From contig CAJNDT010004890.1 in NCBI GenBank assembly GCA_905221615.1, positions 124,001-188,000 on the forward strand: a stretch of DNA of 64,000 bases, read 5' to 3'. Numbering within the stretch: position 1 is the stretch's first letter; every line of letters begins with the position of its first letter. Under the pieces are notes generated by a model, which was given only the letters and a program-made list of their open reading frames with translations, had not been told where the DNA came from and did not search any database. The stretch comes from Symbiodinium sp. CCMP2592 (Eukaryota > Sar > Dinophyceae > Suessiales > Symbiodiniaceae). Positions 57,840-64,000 of this stretch are shown in pieces. Position numbers and translations under genes: made by a program.

Positions 57840-57960
57840 ACCCGAAATCTCAGCACTCGAAGCCCAAAGTCTAAAGCCCTAAACCGTAAGCCCCGAGTCC
57901 ACAAACCCTGTTGACAAATCCCAAACCAGAAAAAGCCCTACTGTAAACCCTCAACCCAAC
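57840..57960. repeat. Degenerate CCCTAAA-like tract
   Basis: C-rich, weakly conserved heptamers. Confidence 0.5.
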
Positions 57961-58038
57961 CAAGAAAGAGCACACTGGCAGGCAGTCCTGAGCTGAATTG
58001 GCTCCTGCAACGGTGCCAATTCTACTCTAGAGTCTAGA
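57951..58038 (+). CDS. Short exon-like frame
   Basis: Reads PRKSTLAGSPELNWLLQRCQ and FYSRV then TAG. Unrecognised. Confidence 0.38.
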
Positions 58039-58079
58039 GGCTTGCAAATGATTCTATAGGATGTCATACCGATTGCACC

Positions 58080-58510
58080 CTGCACCCTAAACCGGAGACC
58101 CAACTCCGAACCCGCCTGTTTGAAGCCCTAACTCCCAAAGCTCTTAGCCCTCTAAACCATATGTAAGGGCCTAAACTGTGAAACCCTACAGTTTGTTGCT
58201 GTAAACCCTGTCACAACCGATCGTTGTGCTGAAAAACCCTAAACAGTCCTAAGCCCGAAGCCCGAAGCCCGAAACCCTAGCCGGCCAGCCCTTGAATCTG
58301 CCTTACTAAACCATGAAACCGCAGAACCTGGCGCCTGGGCCCGACACCCTAACTACACCCTCAAATCCAAAACTCGAATCCCAAAACCTTAAGACTTAGC
58401 CCTTGAACCCAACACCCAAACACCACCCTCAAACACCAAATCCAAACCTAGCCCTTGAACTCGACACCTTAACCACACCACCCAAAGACCAACCCCCAAC
58501 ACCTAGCCCG
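58080..58510. repeat. Degenerate CCCTAAA-like tract
   Basis: C-rich, with AACACCCAAACACCACCC and AGCCCGAAGCCCGAAGCCCG local repeats. No gene seen. Confidence 0.65.
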
Positions 58511-58681
58511 TGAAGCGGAAAGCGCTGGGGTTTCAAGGTTCAGTGATCTAGGGCCCAAGGCCTTCGAAAGAGCTTATGGGCCTTCGGGTTAGGGGATTTA
58601 CCTGGAGTGTGGTGGGGTGCGGATTTAGGGATTAGGGATTAATTAAAATAGGGAACTACACAGCCCCCCCCCCAAAAAAAT

Positions 58682-58852
58682 TGGAGGGTTCCGGTGTTCA
58701 CTACAAGCCGCTGCTTGCTTTGGGCTACATATTTCGGTGAAGGGTGAAATTCTAGACCTAAGCCATCAGCATCCACTGCATCTACTTGAACCGGAGTTTA
58801 AGACAACAGTAAAGACGCGACAGTTACCTCTCTTTCTTGTAACACTCTGCTA
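58682..58852 (-). CDS. Two exons with a 52-base intron, unknown protein
   Basis: On the minus strand QSVTRKR starts right after the family G end CCTACATTAG and reaches the donor GAGAG|GTAACTG. After 52 bases the acceptor AGTAGATGCAG opens DADGLGLEFHPSPKYVAQSK and QRLVVNTGTLQ, in frame. Canonical GT-AG ends and good codons. The family G hairpin would supply the 3' splice site of the preceding intron. Confidence 0.53.
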
Positions 58853-58922
58853 ATGTAGGCGCCTTAATAATGAGAACAGGGTTTTGAGGCCCATTATATA
58901 TTATCATTAGGGCCCCTACAGT
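58853..58922. mobile_element. Foldback element, family G, shortened
   Basis: AATGTAGGCGCCTTAATAAT to ATCATTAGGGCCCCTAC, 70 bp. Confidence 0.85.
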
Positions 58923-59017
58923 AAATAGGTTCCCTGGTCCTCAGAAGTGGGTTCTGGTGTACAAGCCTTAACAGTCTTGGGTGCTAAGGTGTCTGTTCGG
59001 CTTAGCTTTCAGCCTTA

Positions 59018-59119
59018 CTTGGAGGTTGACGGATCGTTATAGGTGCGGTTGTAAGTACATAGGGTAACTCTACTCATAACTCATGTGAGGAGACGCAAAC
59101 TCCACACTTATAACTCCCA
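59018..59119. mobile_element. Family B foldback, right tip worn
   Basis: CTTGGAGGTTGACGGATCGT to CACACTTATAACTCCCACC. Confidence 0.7.
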
Positions 59120-59146
59120 CCCTGAACCCTACCCCCCTAAACCCTT

Positions 59147-59275
59147 CACACGCATTACCTGCGAACATCAATGTCGGCTTGTTCAAGGTACGGGGTTGGA
59201 TCCTGGCATACAGAGCCTTGGGAGGCCTTGGTGGTTAGAGGTGGGTTTGAGCAGGCTTTGCTCAAGGGGGGTTAG
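59147..59275 (+). CDS. Exon-like frame, unknown
   Basis: Reads HYLRTSMSACSRYGVGSWHT and EPWEALVVRGGFEQALLKGG then TAG. A TCAAG|GTACGG donor lies inside, so it could end there instead. Confidence 0.47.
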   Translation, partial: HTHYLRTSMSACSRYGVGSWHTEPWEALVVRGGFEQALLKGG

Positions 59276-59362
59276 GGTGTTGGGCGTCTAGCATTCTAAA
59301 CCCTATAGCATTCTAAACCCTAAACCCCTAAGTTAGATCCGAGACATTGGGACCCTAGGCCC

Positions 59363-59470
59363 TAAACAATGGATCTTCAGAGCCCTATGCGCAAAGAGCA
59401 CAACTGCCAGGACCCAAACTCCCCAAAGCCGCAGCACCCCTTAAACCCTCAGCTGCACAAGTTTCAGTTT
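59363..59470 (+). CDS. Exon-like frame, Pro/Ala-rich, unknown
   Basis: Reads NGSSEPYAQRAQLPGPKLPK and AAAPLKPSAAQVSV then TAG. Confidence 0.42.
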
Positions 59471-59526
59471 AGGGTTAGGATTTGGGTTTAGGGTCAACCG
59501 CGAACCCGAAAGCCCAAAACCACTGG

Positions 59527-59685
59527 CGTGAGTCCTTGTGGAGGCTGACCATATCAAGGGGTTTAGGGTTTTAGGGGCTTAAGGGGTTTAGGGCTTTAGG
59601 TCCTTGTGGAGGCTGACCATGTCAATCACAGCCTTTGACCGGATAAGCTTCGTCCCCAGCTGTTCCGTGACCTTGGAACTTAGGG
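59527..59685 (-). CDS. Exon with a partial tandem copy, unknown
   Basis: The minus strand reads SKVTEQLGTKLIRSKAVIDM and VSLHKDLKP then TAA (59685-59593). The 3' part (GAxATGGTCAGCCTCCACAA) occurs again at 59534-59556 after G-rich repeat, so the exon tail is duplicated. Helical, with a basic face. Confidence 0.48.
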
Positions 59686-59831
59686 CTTAGGGGATTCTGG
59701 GCTCAGTGGGTTTAGGATAGACTTGGTTTTCTCTACGGCTTTGGGGTGAAGGATAGTTTGAGGATATTCCGGTATAGGACTTTCATTCAGAGGGTAGGAT
59801 TAAGACTTGAGGTCTAGCTGCCGTTTTGCAG

Positions 59832-59912
59832 CAGCGTCCCTCGCTGAGGATTCCCGGATTGACTAGGGCTGAAGTAGTTCCAAACCGTGAGCCACACACT
59901 GTAAAGGCTTAG
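59832..59912 (+). CDS. Last exon after a strong acceptor
   Basis: CTAGCTGCCGTTTTGCAG opens QRPSLRIPGLTRAEVVPNRE and PHTVKA then TAG, with telomere-like DNA following at once. Confidence 0.52.
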   Translation, partial: QRPSLRIPGLTRAEVVPNREPHTVKA

Positions 59913-60085
59913 GGTTTAGGGTTTAGGGGTTCAGATGGGTTTAGACTTTAGGGACACGCTAAACACCAACGCCCCCGCATTGCAAAGCTAACTTCCTGCA
60001 TTGTCATACATCCAAAGCCCCAGGACCCTGCCTAAACCTTTCTTTAACCCCAGAGTCCCTACTTATCTTGATCCTTCAAACCTCT

Positions 60086-60180
60086 TCAGTAAGCCTTTGA
60101 TTTTCGCTCAGGCATGCCGCCTGCTTCTCCAAGATCAGGTAACGGCGATACCAGGATGGCATTGACTTTACCTTGAACTG
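60086..60180 (-). CDS. Coiled-coil-like last exon, unknown
   Basis: The minus strand reads KSMPSWYRRYLILEKQAACL and SENQRLTEEV then TGA. Heptad-like Leu spacing with charged residues. Similar in character to 23470-23571. Confidence 0.55.
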
Positions 60181-60232
60181 ACTTCAGTTGGTTTAGGGTT
60201 CAGGAGTTTAGGGTCTAGGGTTCAGTGCCAAA

Positions 60233-60311
60233 AACAGGGGCCCTGATAATCGGAATTTCAAACGTTGTACTATGTTTAGAAGGAGGAACCCTAAGGAATA
60301 GGCTTATCAAC
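60233..60311. mobile_element. Decayed family G foldback
   Basis: CAGGGGCCCTGATAATCGG start and GGAGGAACCCTAAGGAATAG body. Right end lost. Confidence 0.45.
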
Positions 60312-60339
60312 TGTTCCGGCTTCTGTACTAGTCAAATCC

Positions 60340-60533
60340 CAAGGGTCCTGAACCCGGCCGCCCCATCACCTAATCCTAAACCCTGTGTGCAAAACCGTGC
60401 CAGCTCCCCTAAAGGAGGGCTCAACAGTCCTATAATTGTAGGCAGGGGTAAATTAACATCAGTCACGGATGAAGTGCCTGCAGAATCAAAAGACGGTTTT
60501 GGTAAAGTATACTGCGACTGTACAGAATTGTAA
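60340..60533 (+). CDS. Exon-like frame, strand uncertain
   Basis: The plus strand reads PKGGLNSPIIVGRGKLTSVT and DEVPAESKDGFGKVYCDCTE then TAA. The minus strand is open for 79 codons over the same DNA. Confidence 0.38.
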
Positions 60534-60544
60534 AACGTAGGGCG

Positions 60545-60832
60545 ATGCTCAATACTCAAAAAACTTTGCAAGCAAGCCTGAATTTAAGATCCTGCCACAT
60601 TCCCAAACCTCCAAAAGGCTTTAACCCAAAAGGAACAACAATCGCCCTACACCCGAAATCCCCAACTCTTAGAGTGACACTTGTAATAGCCCTCACACGA
60701 ATCCAGTTTGAACCCAGACCCAATCCTAAACCGCGAAACTGTTTGGCCACCGAAAAGTGGAGCCATGTGCCCCGAGACCAACCCGAAGCTCAACTGCTAC
60801 AGTTTATTGTTCTCGGTGAATCTACCTTGTAG
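60545..60832 (+). CDS. 95-codon frame with ATG, unknown
   Basis: True ATG opens MLNTQKTLQASLNLRSCHIP, then LRVTLVIALTRIQFEPRPNP and CLATEKWSHVPRDQPEAQLL to TAG. A 10-base inverted repeat (GTAGGGCGAT/ATCGCCCTAC) spans the first 100 bases, so a decayed foldback may be included. Confidence 0.47.
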   Translation: MLNTQKTLQASLNLRSCHIPKPPKGFNPKGTTIALHPKSPTLRVTLVIALTRIQFEPRPNPKPRNCLATEKWSHVPRDQPEAQLLQFIVLGESTL

Positions 60833-60910
60833 TGTAAGTATGTTTAAGGTTCCGGGTGTCTGATTATGAGAAGCTTATACCAAAATGATATCTCCTGTTG
60901 TCGGGCACAG

Positions 60911-61009
60911 AAAAAACAATCTAAAGTCGAGCGGCTGAATTCGCTGTCAGAAGCATGTCCATGCAGCTCGTGCGGAATGCCTCGCGCCGGAGCTTGTGTG
61001 GGTTTTTAG
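60911..61009 (+). CDS. Cys-rich last exon, unknown
   Basis: CTCCTGTTGTCGGGCACAG opens KKQSKVERLNSLSEACPCSS and CGMPRAGACVGF then TAG. The C-x-C-x2-C group may bind metal. The frame also continues upstream through CCRAQ. Confidence 0.55.
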   Translation, partial: KKQSKVERLNSLSEACPCSSCGMPRAGACVGF

Positions 61010-61189
61010 GGCTTGGGCTCTGGGCTTTTGGAGTTTCAGCGCAAGAAGAGCGAACGGCTCTTAGCTTTAAAGCAAGCTAAGCCGCGTGAGGGCGGTGAAG
61101 CCAAACCCGGTTCGGTCCCCTAAGTTCTTAAAGAACACGCCGCCCTAACAGGCAGAACGCTAAAGCCTCAAGCCCGACAGCAGTAACCC

Positions 61190-61440
61190 TGACCTGACAT
61201 CCCGGCCGCCACCCGAGAACTAGATGCTAAAAGACACGGAGCCGAGTTGAACCAATGCCTGCCCTCGAAGAGAAAACATGCCGACCTCAGAGTTCAGTGT
61301 TGTATCCAAAGATGCATCCTTCACACGATAGACTATGGTGTACCTTGTTCACCCTAGGTTTCCACTTAGATGCCAGCCTGTCAGAAACAAAGATGCCTTG
61401 GGATAGACCAATGCCGCACGGCGAAACTCGAACGGCATAA
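61190..61440 (+). CDS. Coding-like region with two good frames
   Basis: A frame with ATG at 61255 (MPALEEKTCRPQSSVLYPKM to ETRTA, TAA) overlaps another (it includes RELDAKRHGAELNQCLPSKR and VQCCIQRCILHTIDYGVPCS, TAG). Both are clean and protein-like, so only one can be right. Confidence 0.47.
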
Positions 61441-61514
61441 CCGTCATGACCTCCAGATGGTCCTAAACCTCAACCTTCAATGCAAAGTTCAGCGTCGACA
61501 GCCCTGATGCCGTA

Positions 61515-61606
61515 CTTGGAGGTTCGTGGTTGGTTGTAAGGGGGCTATTATAAGTAGGGCAAGACTTATAACCCTCTTGTCAACTAGTTGCCCATGAACC
61601 TCCAAG
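61515..61606. mobile_element. Foldback element, family B, short
   Basis: CTTGGAGGTTCGTGGTTGGT to TAGTTGCCCATGAACCTCCAAG. Confidence 0.88.
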
Positions 61607-61666
61607 CAACCTAGAGTCCTAGAGCCTAAGACCTAAACCCAAAACTATGCAACACCCGACAATCTG

Positions 61667-61812
61667 GGGGTTTCCGAAAATAGGGGACCCTAATATAGTG
61701 CCCTAAATAGTAGGATCCTTATCATAAGGACCCCAAAATGAGGTACCCCCAATTTTCGGAAACTCTAAACCCTTCCCAGCCCTTTAAAGGAACCCTAAGG
61801 TACCCCTAATCA
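61667..61812. mobile_element. Family E foldback within a 17-bp direct repeat
   Basis: GGGTTTCCGAAAATAGGGGA to CAATTTTCGGAAACTC at 61766, then a CCTTTAAAGGAACCCTAAGG tail. CAACACCCGACAATCTG stands immediately on both sides (61650-61666 and 61813-61829). Confidence 0.85.
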
Positions 61813-61829
61813 CAACACCCGACAATCTG

Positions 61830-62090
61830 AAAGATTCACTCCCAGAGCCTCGACAGCCGTCACAGCCACTACGCGAGCCCCGAACCTGGCAAACGAGGTT
61901 GGGAAGTGCCTTGCTTGGAGGGTCGGGGGACTTAGTAAGTAGGTAGTAAGTAGACTTATAAGTGCCCTAAAAGGGACCCTAATTGGGGTTATGGTACTTA
62001 TAAGTCCCTAAGATGACCAGTTACTAGGTCCCCCGACCCTCCAAGTGGGTTTTGGAAGCGAAGTGTTTAGGGCTTATGCTTGGGGCATGA
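61830..62090 (+). CDS. Open region interrupted by a TG-flanked family C foldback
   Basis: Left and right of the hairpin all three plus frames stay open when it is removed with one TG. For example one joins ANEVGKCL to GFWKRSV with a stop. The DNA is stop-poor in every frame, so restoration of the frame is not strong evidence here. Confidence 0.33.
61914..62045. mobile_element. Foldback element, family C, TG target duplication
   Basis: CTTGGAGGGTCGGGGGACTT to CCCCCGACCCTCCAAG. TG outside both ends. Clean reference copy. Confidence 0.95.
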
Positions 62091-62103
62091 GGGCTTGTAA
62101 GGT

Positions 62104-62224
62104 GCTTGGAGGTTCATGCGTAGTCAAAGTGGGGTTATAGGGGCAGTGATAGGGAGTTTAAGTATAATTATCTTACTCATGGCCCCACTTACGTCACTTA
62201 TAGCTACCCATGAACCCCCAAATA
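62104..62224. mobile_element. Foldback element, family B
   Basis: CTTGGAGGTTCATGCGTAGT to TACCCATGAACCCCCAAAT. Confidence 0.82.
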
Positions 62225-62251
62225 GGGAGCGAAGTCTGAGGGGGTTATTGT

Positions 62252-62325
62252 TCAGGGGCCTGGGCTGCAAGCTTTGAGGGCTTCAAGATGTCGGCCGGCA
62301 AGAACCGAATGCCCTTTTAGAGCTC
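62252..62325 (+). CDS. Short exon-like frame after TTGTTCAG
   Basis: GGTTATTGTTCAG opens GAWAASFEGFKMSAGKNRMP and TAG. A second frame is open too. Confidence 0.35.
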
Positions 62326-62419
62326 TTATCCAACACCAACAGTGCCTCTAAACACCTGCAGCTGTACCGCAAGCCCCAGACGTCCAACCCACCCCCCTGA
62401 TCTGGGTTTTAATCTTGGC

Positions 62420-62692
62420 GACCCTACTTATAACTCCACTTATAACTACCCATGAACGTCCAAGTACCCACTTGGAGGGTCGGGGGACTTAGTGACTGGT
62501 TGTTTTAGGGACATATAAGTACCATAACCCCAATTAGGGTCCCTTTCAGGGTACTTAGAAGTTTACTTACTACCTACTTGCTAAGTCCCCCGAGCCTCCA
62601 AGTATACCCCGAAAGTCCTAATATGAGTTATACTTCTTGTTACCCTACTTATAAATCCACTTATAATGATAACCACTCATGAACGTCCAAGT
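62420..62692. mobile_element. Family B half, full family C, family B half
   Basis: A family B right arm (CTACCCATGAACGTCCAAG, to 62466), then a complete family C element (62471-62602), then another B right arm (CACTCATGAACGTCCAAG, to 62692). The shared GAACGTCC variant suggests the two halves were one duplicated piece. Confidence 0.75.
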
Positions 62693-62696
62693 ACCC

Positions 62697-62816
62697 TACA
62701 CCCCAGAAAAAAGCGGGCCGAAGGCGGCTTCACGGGTAGTGGCTCGGGAAGCAGCGGAACTCCGCCCCCGGCGCCCAGCGTGAGGATCCTGGAGCAAAAG
62801 CGAAAGGATCCTTAAG
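62697..62816 (+). CDS. Exon-like frame, basic and Gly/Ser/Pro-rich
   Basis: CTACACCCCAG opens KKRAEGGFTGSGSGSSGTPP then PAPSVRILEQKRKDP and TAA. The KKR start could be a nuclear signal. Composition suggests a linker. Confidence 0.43.
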
Positions 62817-62828
62817 GGGCTTCCCAAA

Positions 62829-62933
62829 GAACCCAAGACCTCTTAATTAAGGAGTATACCTGAAACCATAATTTCCAGGCCCCTATAATTCAAGGTATAT
62901 TCCACCAATACGGGGTATTGGGCTCTCTGGGTT
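62829..62933. mobile_element. Foldback element, family A
   Basis: AACCCAAGACCTCTTAATTA to GGTATTGGGCTCTCTGGGTT. Loop altered by CCAGGCCCCTATAATTC. Confidence 0.75.
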
Positions 62934-63473
62934 CAGGGTTTGGGTTTAGGGTTTAGTAAGGTTAGGGTTTGAGATAAACCAAGTAGAAGGGTTCCATAAT
63001 ATAGAGGTCTGTATAAGGTTCTGGGGTTTGGGGTAAACCAATGAGGCTGAGTTTTTAAGGGTTCCACAATATAGAGGTCTGTTTTGGGGTTGTGTTGGAT
63101 TTCTTGAGGGTTCTGTGTCTCGTATTGGTCTGCATTTATGGTTTACGGCTTAATAGCTGAAGGGCGTGTAAACGAGGGTTTTGTAGTGTTTCATGCTGGT
63201 AACTTCAGCGGATTGACTGTGCTGAGATTCTCGATTTAGCTTGTGGCTTGGCAGTAACGCAGGTTTGCTGAGGGTTTTTTGGTCCTTTAGGGGTTTTTAA
63301 AAACTGAGGCTTCTTCGCTTTGTAAGGAAGCCCTGAAACCAGAGAGGGTTGGAGTTTCGGGTTTAGGGTTCAATCCAGTCCTCGAAGTAGTGACGGCCTC
63401 GGCAAATATCGAACCCTCAAATCGCTCCTGATTTAAAACCTGGTCCCCGAAGTAGTCCGGGCCGCCCTATCTT

Positions 63474-63571
63474 ACTTGGAGGTATAAGTGGGACATAAGA
63501 AGGATTGCCATGATTTGAAAACTCATATCAGGGGACTTGTAACCCCACTTGTAACTACCCATGAACCTCCC
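63474..63571. mobile_element. Family B foldback, left arm shortened
   Basis: TACTTGGAGGTATAAGTGGG to TAACTACCCATGAACCTCCC. The left arm lacks the TTCATGGGTAG block. Confidence 0.8.
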
Positions 63572-63673
63572 AGCAAGGCCAGGCGACGGGTTCACCGGGT
63601 GATCGGCTGGGCCAAGCAGAAGGACGGCACGTCCGCGAGCAAAGACCTCACTTGCTTGAGGTCTACGGTTTAG
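63572..63673 (+). CDS. Exon-like frame abutting family B, basic
   Basis: Reads KARRRVHRVIGWAKQKDGTS and ASKDLTCLRSTV then TAG. G/C third positions predominate. Unrecognised. Confidence 0.5.
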   Translation, partial: SKARRRVHRVIGWAKQKDGTSASKDLTCLRSTV

Positions 63674-63884
63674 GGTTCAGGGTTTAAGCGGTCTGATACT
63701 GTGAGCCTTATATTCAACACTGAAAGACTGTACAAACCAATAGAGAAATTGTATCCTGCCGCCAAAAACTCTCACAAAACCCCCGGAAGAATCCAAACTC
63801 GAACCCCGCAAAAGCAACCTGAACGCCTTTCAGACAAACCCTCAAACACCAAAACCCTTAAACCCCAAAGCCTAAACCGTGACC

Positions 63885-64000
63885 CAGGGGCCCAGTTGTG
63901 GGCACCTGCCGGCGGGTCAGGGGCCACCTTCCACTCCTCGCCCGGCGCGAGGATGTAGCGCGTCTTGGAGACGAAAGGCTGGTTTGCTTTTCATAGGGTT
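63885..64000 (-). CDS. Exon running off the window end, unknown
   Basis: The minus strand reads NQPFVSKTRYILAPGEEWKV and APDPPAGAHNWAPG from the window edge, with nearly all G/C third positions. It then enters telomere-like sequence, so a splice donor is expected near 63890. Probably a continuing gene to the right of the window. Confidence 0.57.

Noticed and set aside
61830-62090. Frame restoration at the TG-flanked family C element as strong proof of an introner
   Set aside because: All three plus frames are open on both sides, so any deletion length would appear to restore a frame.
1-64000. CRISPR array, bacterial operons, Rho-independent terminators
   Set aside because: The hairpins are 90-140 bp transposon-like units at irregular spacing with target duplications, not equal repeats with spacers. 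There is no bacterial gene organisation.
1-64000. True chromosome-end telomere
   Set aside because: The heptamers are degenerate, mixed in polarity and interrupted by unique DNA throughout. No long perfect array is present.

Overview
This is eukaryotic nuclear DNA, not bacterial: there are no operons, no ribosome-binding sites and no long reading frames. It is saturated with degenerate telomere-like heptamers (CCCTAAA on one strand, TTTAGGG on the other). Candidate exons are short (30-360 bases) and lie on both strands. Several start after a pyrimidine tract ending in AG (often AG|G) and stop at GT donors, and the introns that can be seen are 49-130 bases. A TTTAGGG-type telomere fits plants, green algae, dinoflagellates, chromerids and cryptophytes. 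My best guess is a large-genome alga, most likely a dinoflagellate, with a prasinophyte-like green alga as the alternative. The sequence does not prove either.

Three layers are interleaved over the whole 64 kb. (1) A background of decayed telomere-like repeat changes strand polarity every kilobase or so. It includes a 210-bp higher-order tandem repeat (31.3-32.6 kb), tandem duplications (20.2 kb, 49.2-50.2 kb) and a head-to-head telomere-like junction (15.6 kb). (2) About 80 short foldback elements of 45-200 bp carry long terminal inverted repeats and no transposase. I name the families A to T. The main ones are A (CCCAGAGACTCC...CCTTAATTAAGG), B (CTTGGAGGTTCATGGGTAG), C (CTTGGAGGGTCGGGGGACTT), D (CGGTTGATGATATAAATCC), E (TGGGAGTTTCCGAAAAT), F (TGGGTGGTTGTCAAAATTAT), G (TAGGGGCCTTAATAAT), H (GTTGCTGAGTTCATAAG), J and K. 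Many are flanked by 2-bp direct repeats of varied sequence (TA, CA, TG, CT, AG, GA). (3) Short coding-like segments lie between and around the foldbacks.

The most interesting result is how layers 2 and 3 relate. At 46.4-47.0, 48.4-48.7 and 38.5-38.9 kb, deleting a foldback together with one copy of its flanking dinucleotide joins two coding-like segments into one frame. At 23.87-23.95 kb a family H foldback has exact GT...AG ends. At 42.88 and 58.85 kb a family G end would supply the 3' splice site. The window therefore looks like a genome in which hairpin transposons act as, or generate, introns (introner-like elements). The alternative is that they have recently broken many gene fragments.

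The best single coding candidates are the 265-codon frame at 11700-12497, the three-exon minus-strand gene at 19411-20053, the minus-strand gene at 46387-46975, the minus-strand frame at 56274-56742, and exons with strong splice sites at 29651, 51685, 59832, 60911 and 63885. I recognised no protein family securely, so no gene symbols are given. All coding calls were made by eye from frame openness, codon choice and splice signals. In this stop-poor unique sequence two or three frames are often open, so strand and frame calls are provisional. Long intervals not listed contain only decayed telomere-like sequence, foldback remnants, or nothing I can name.
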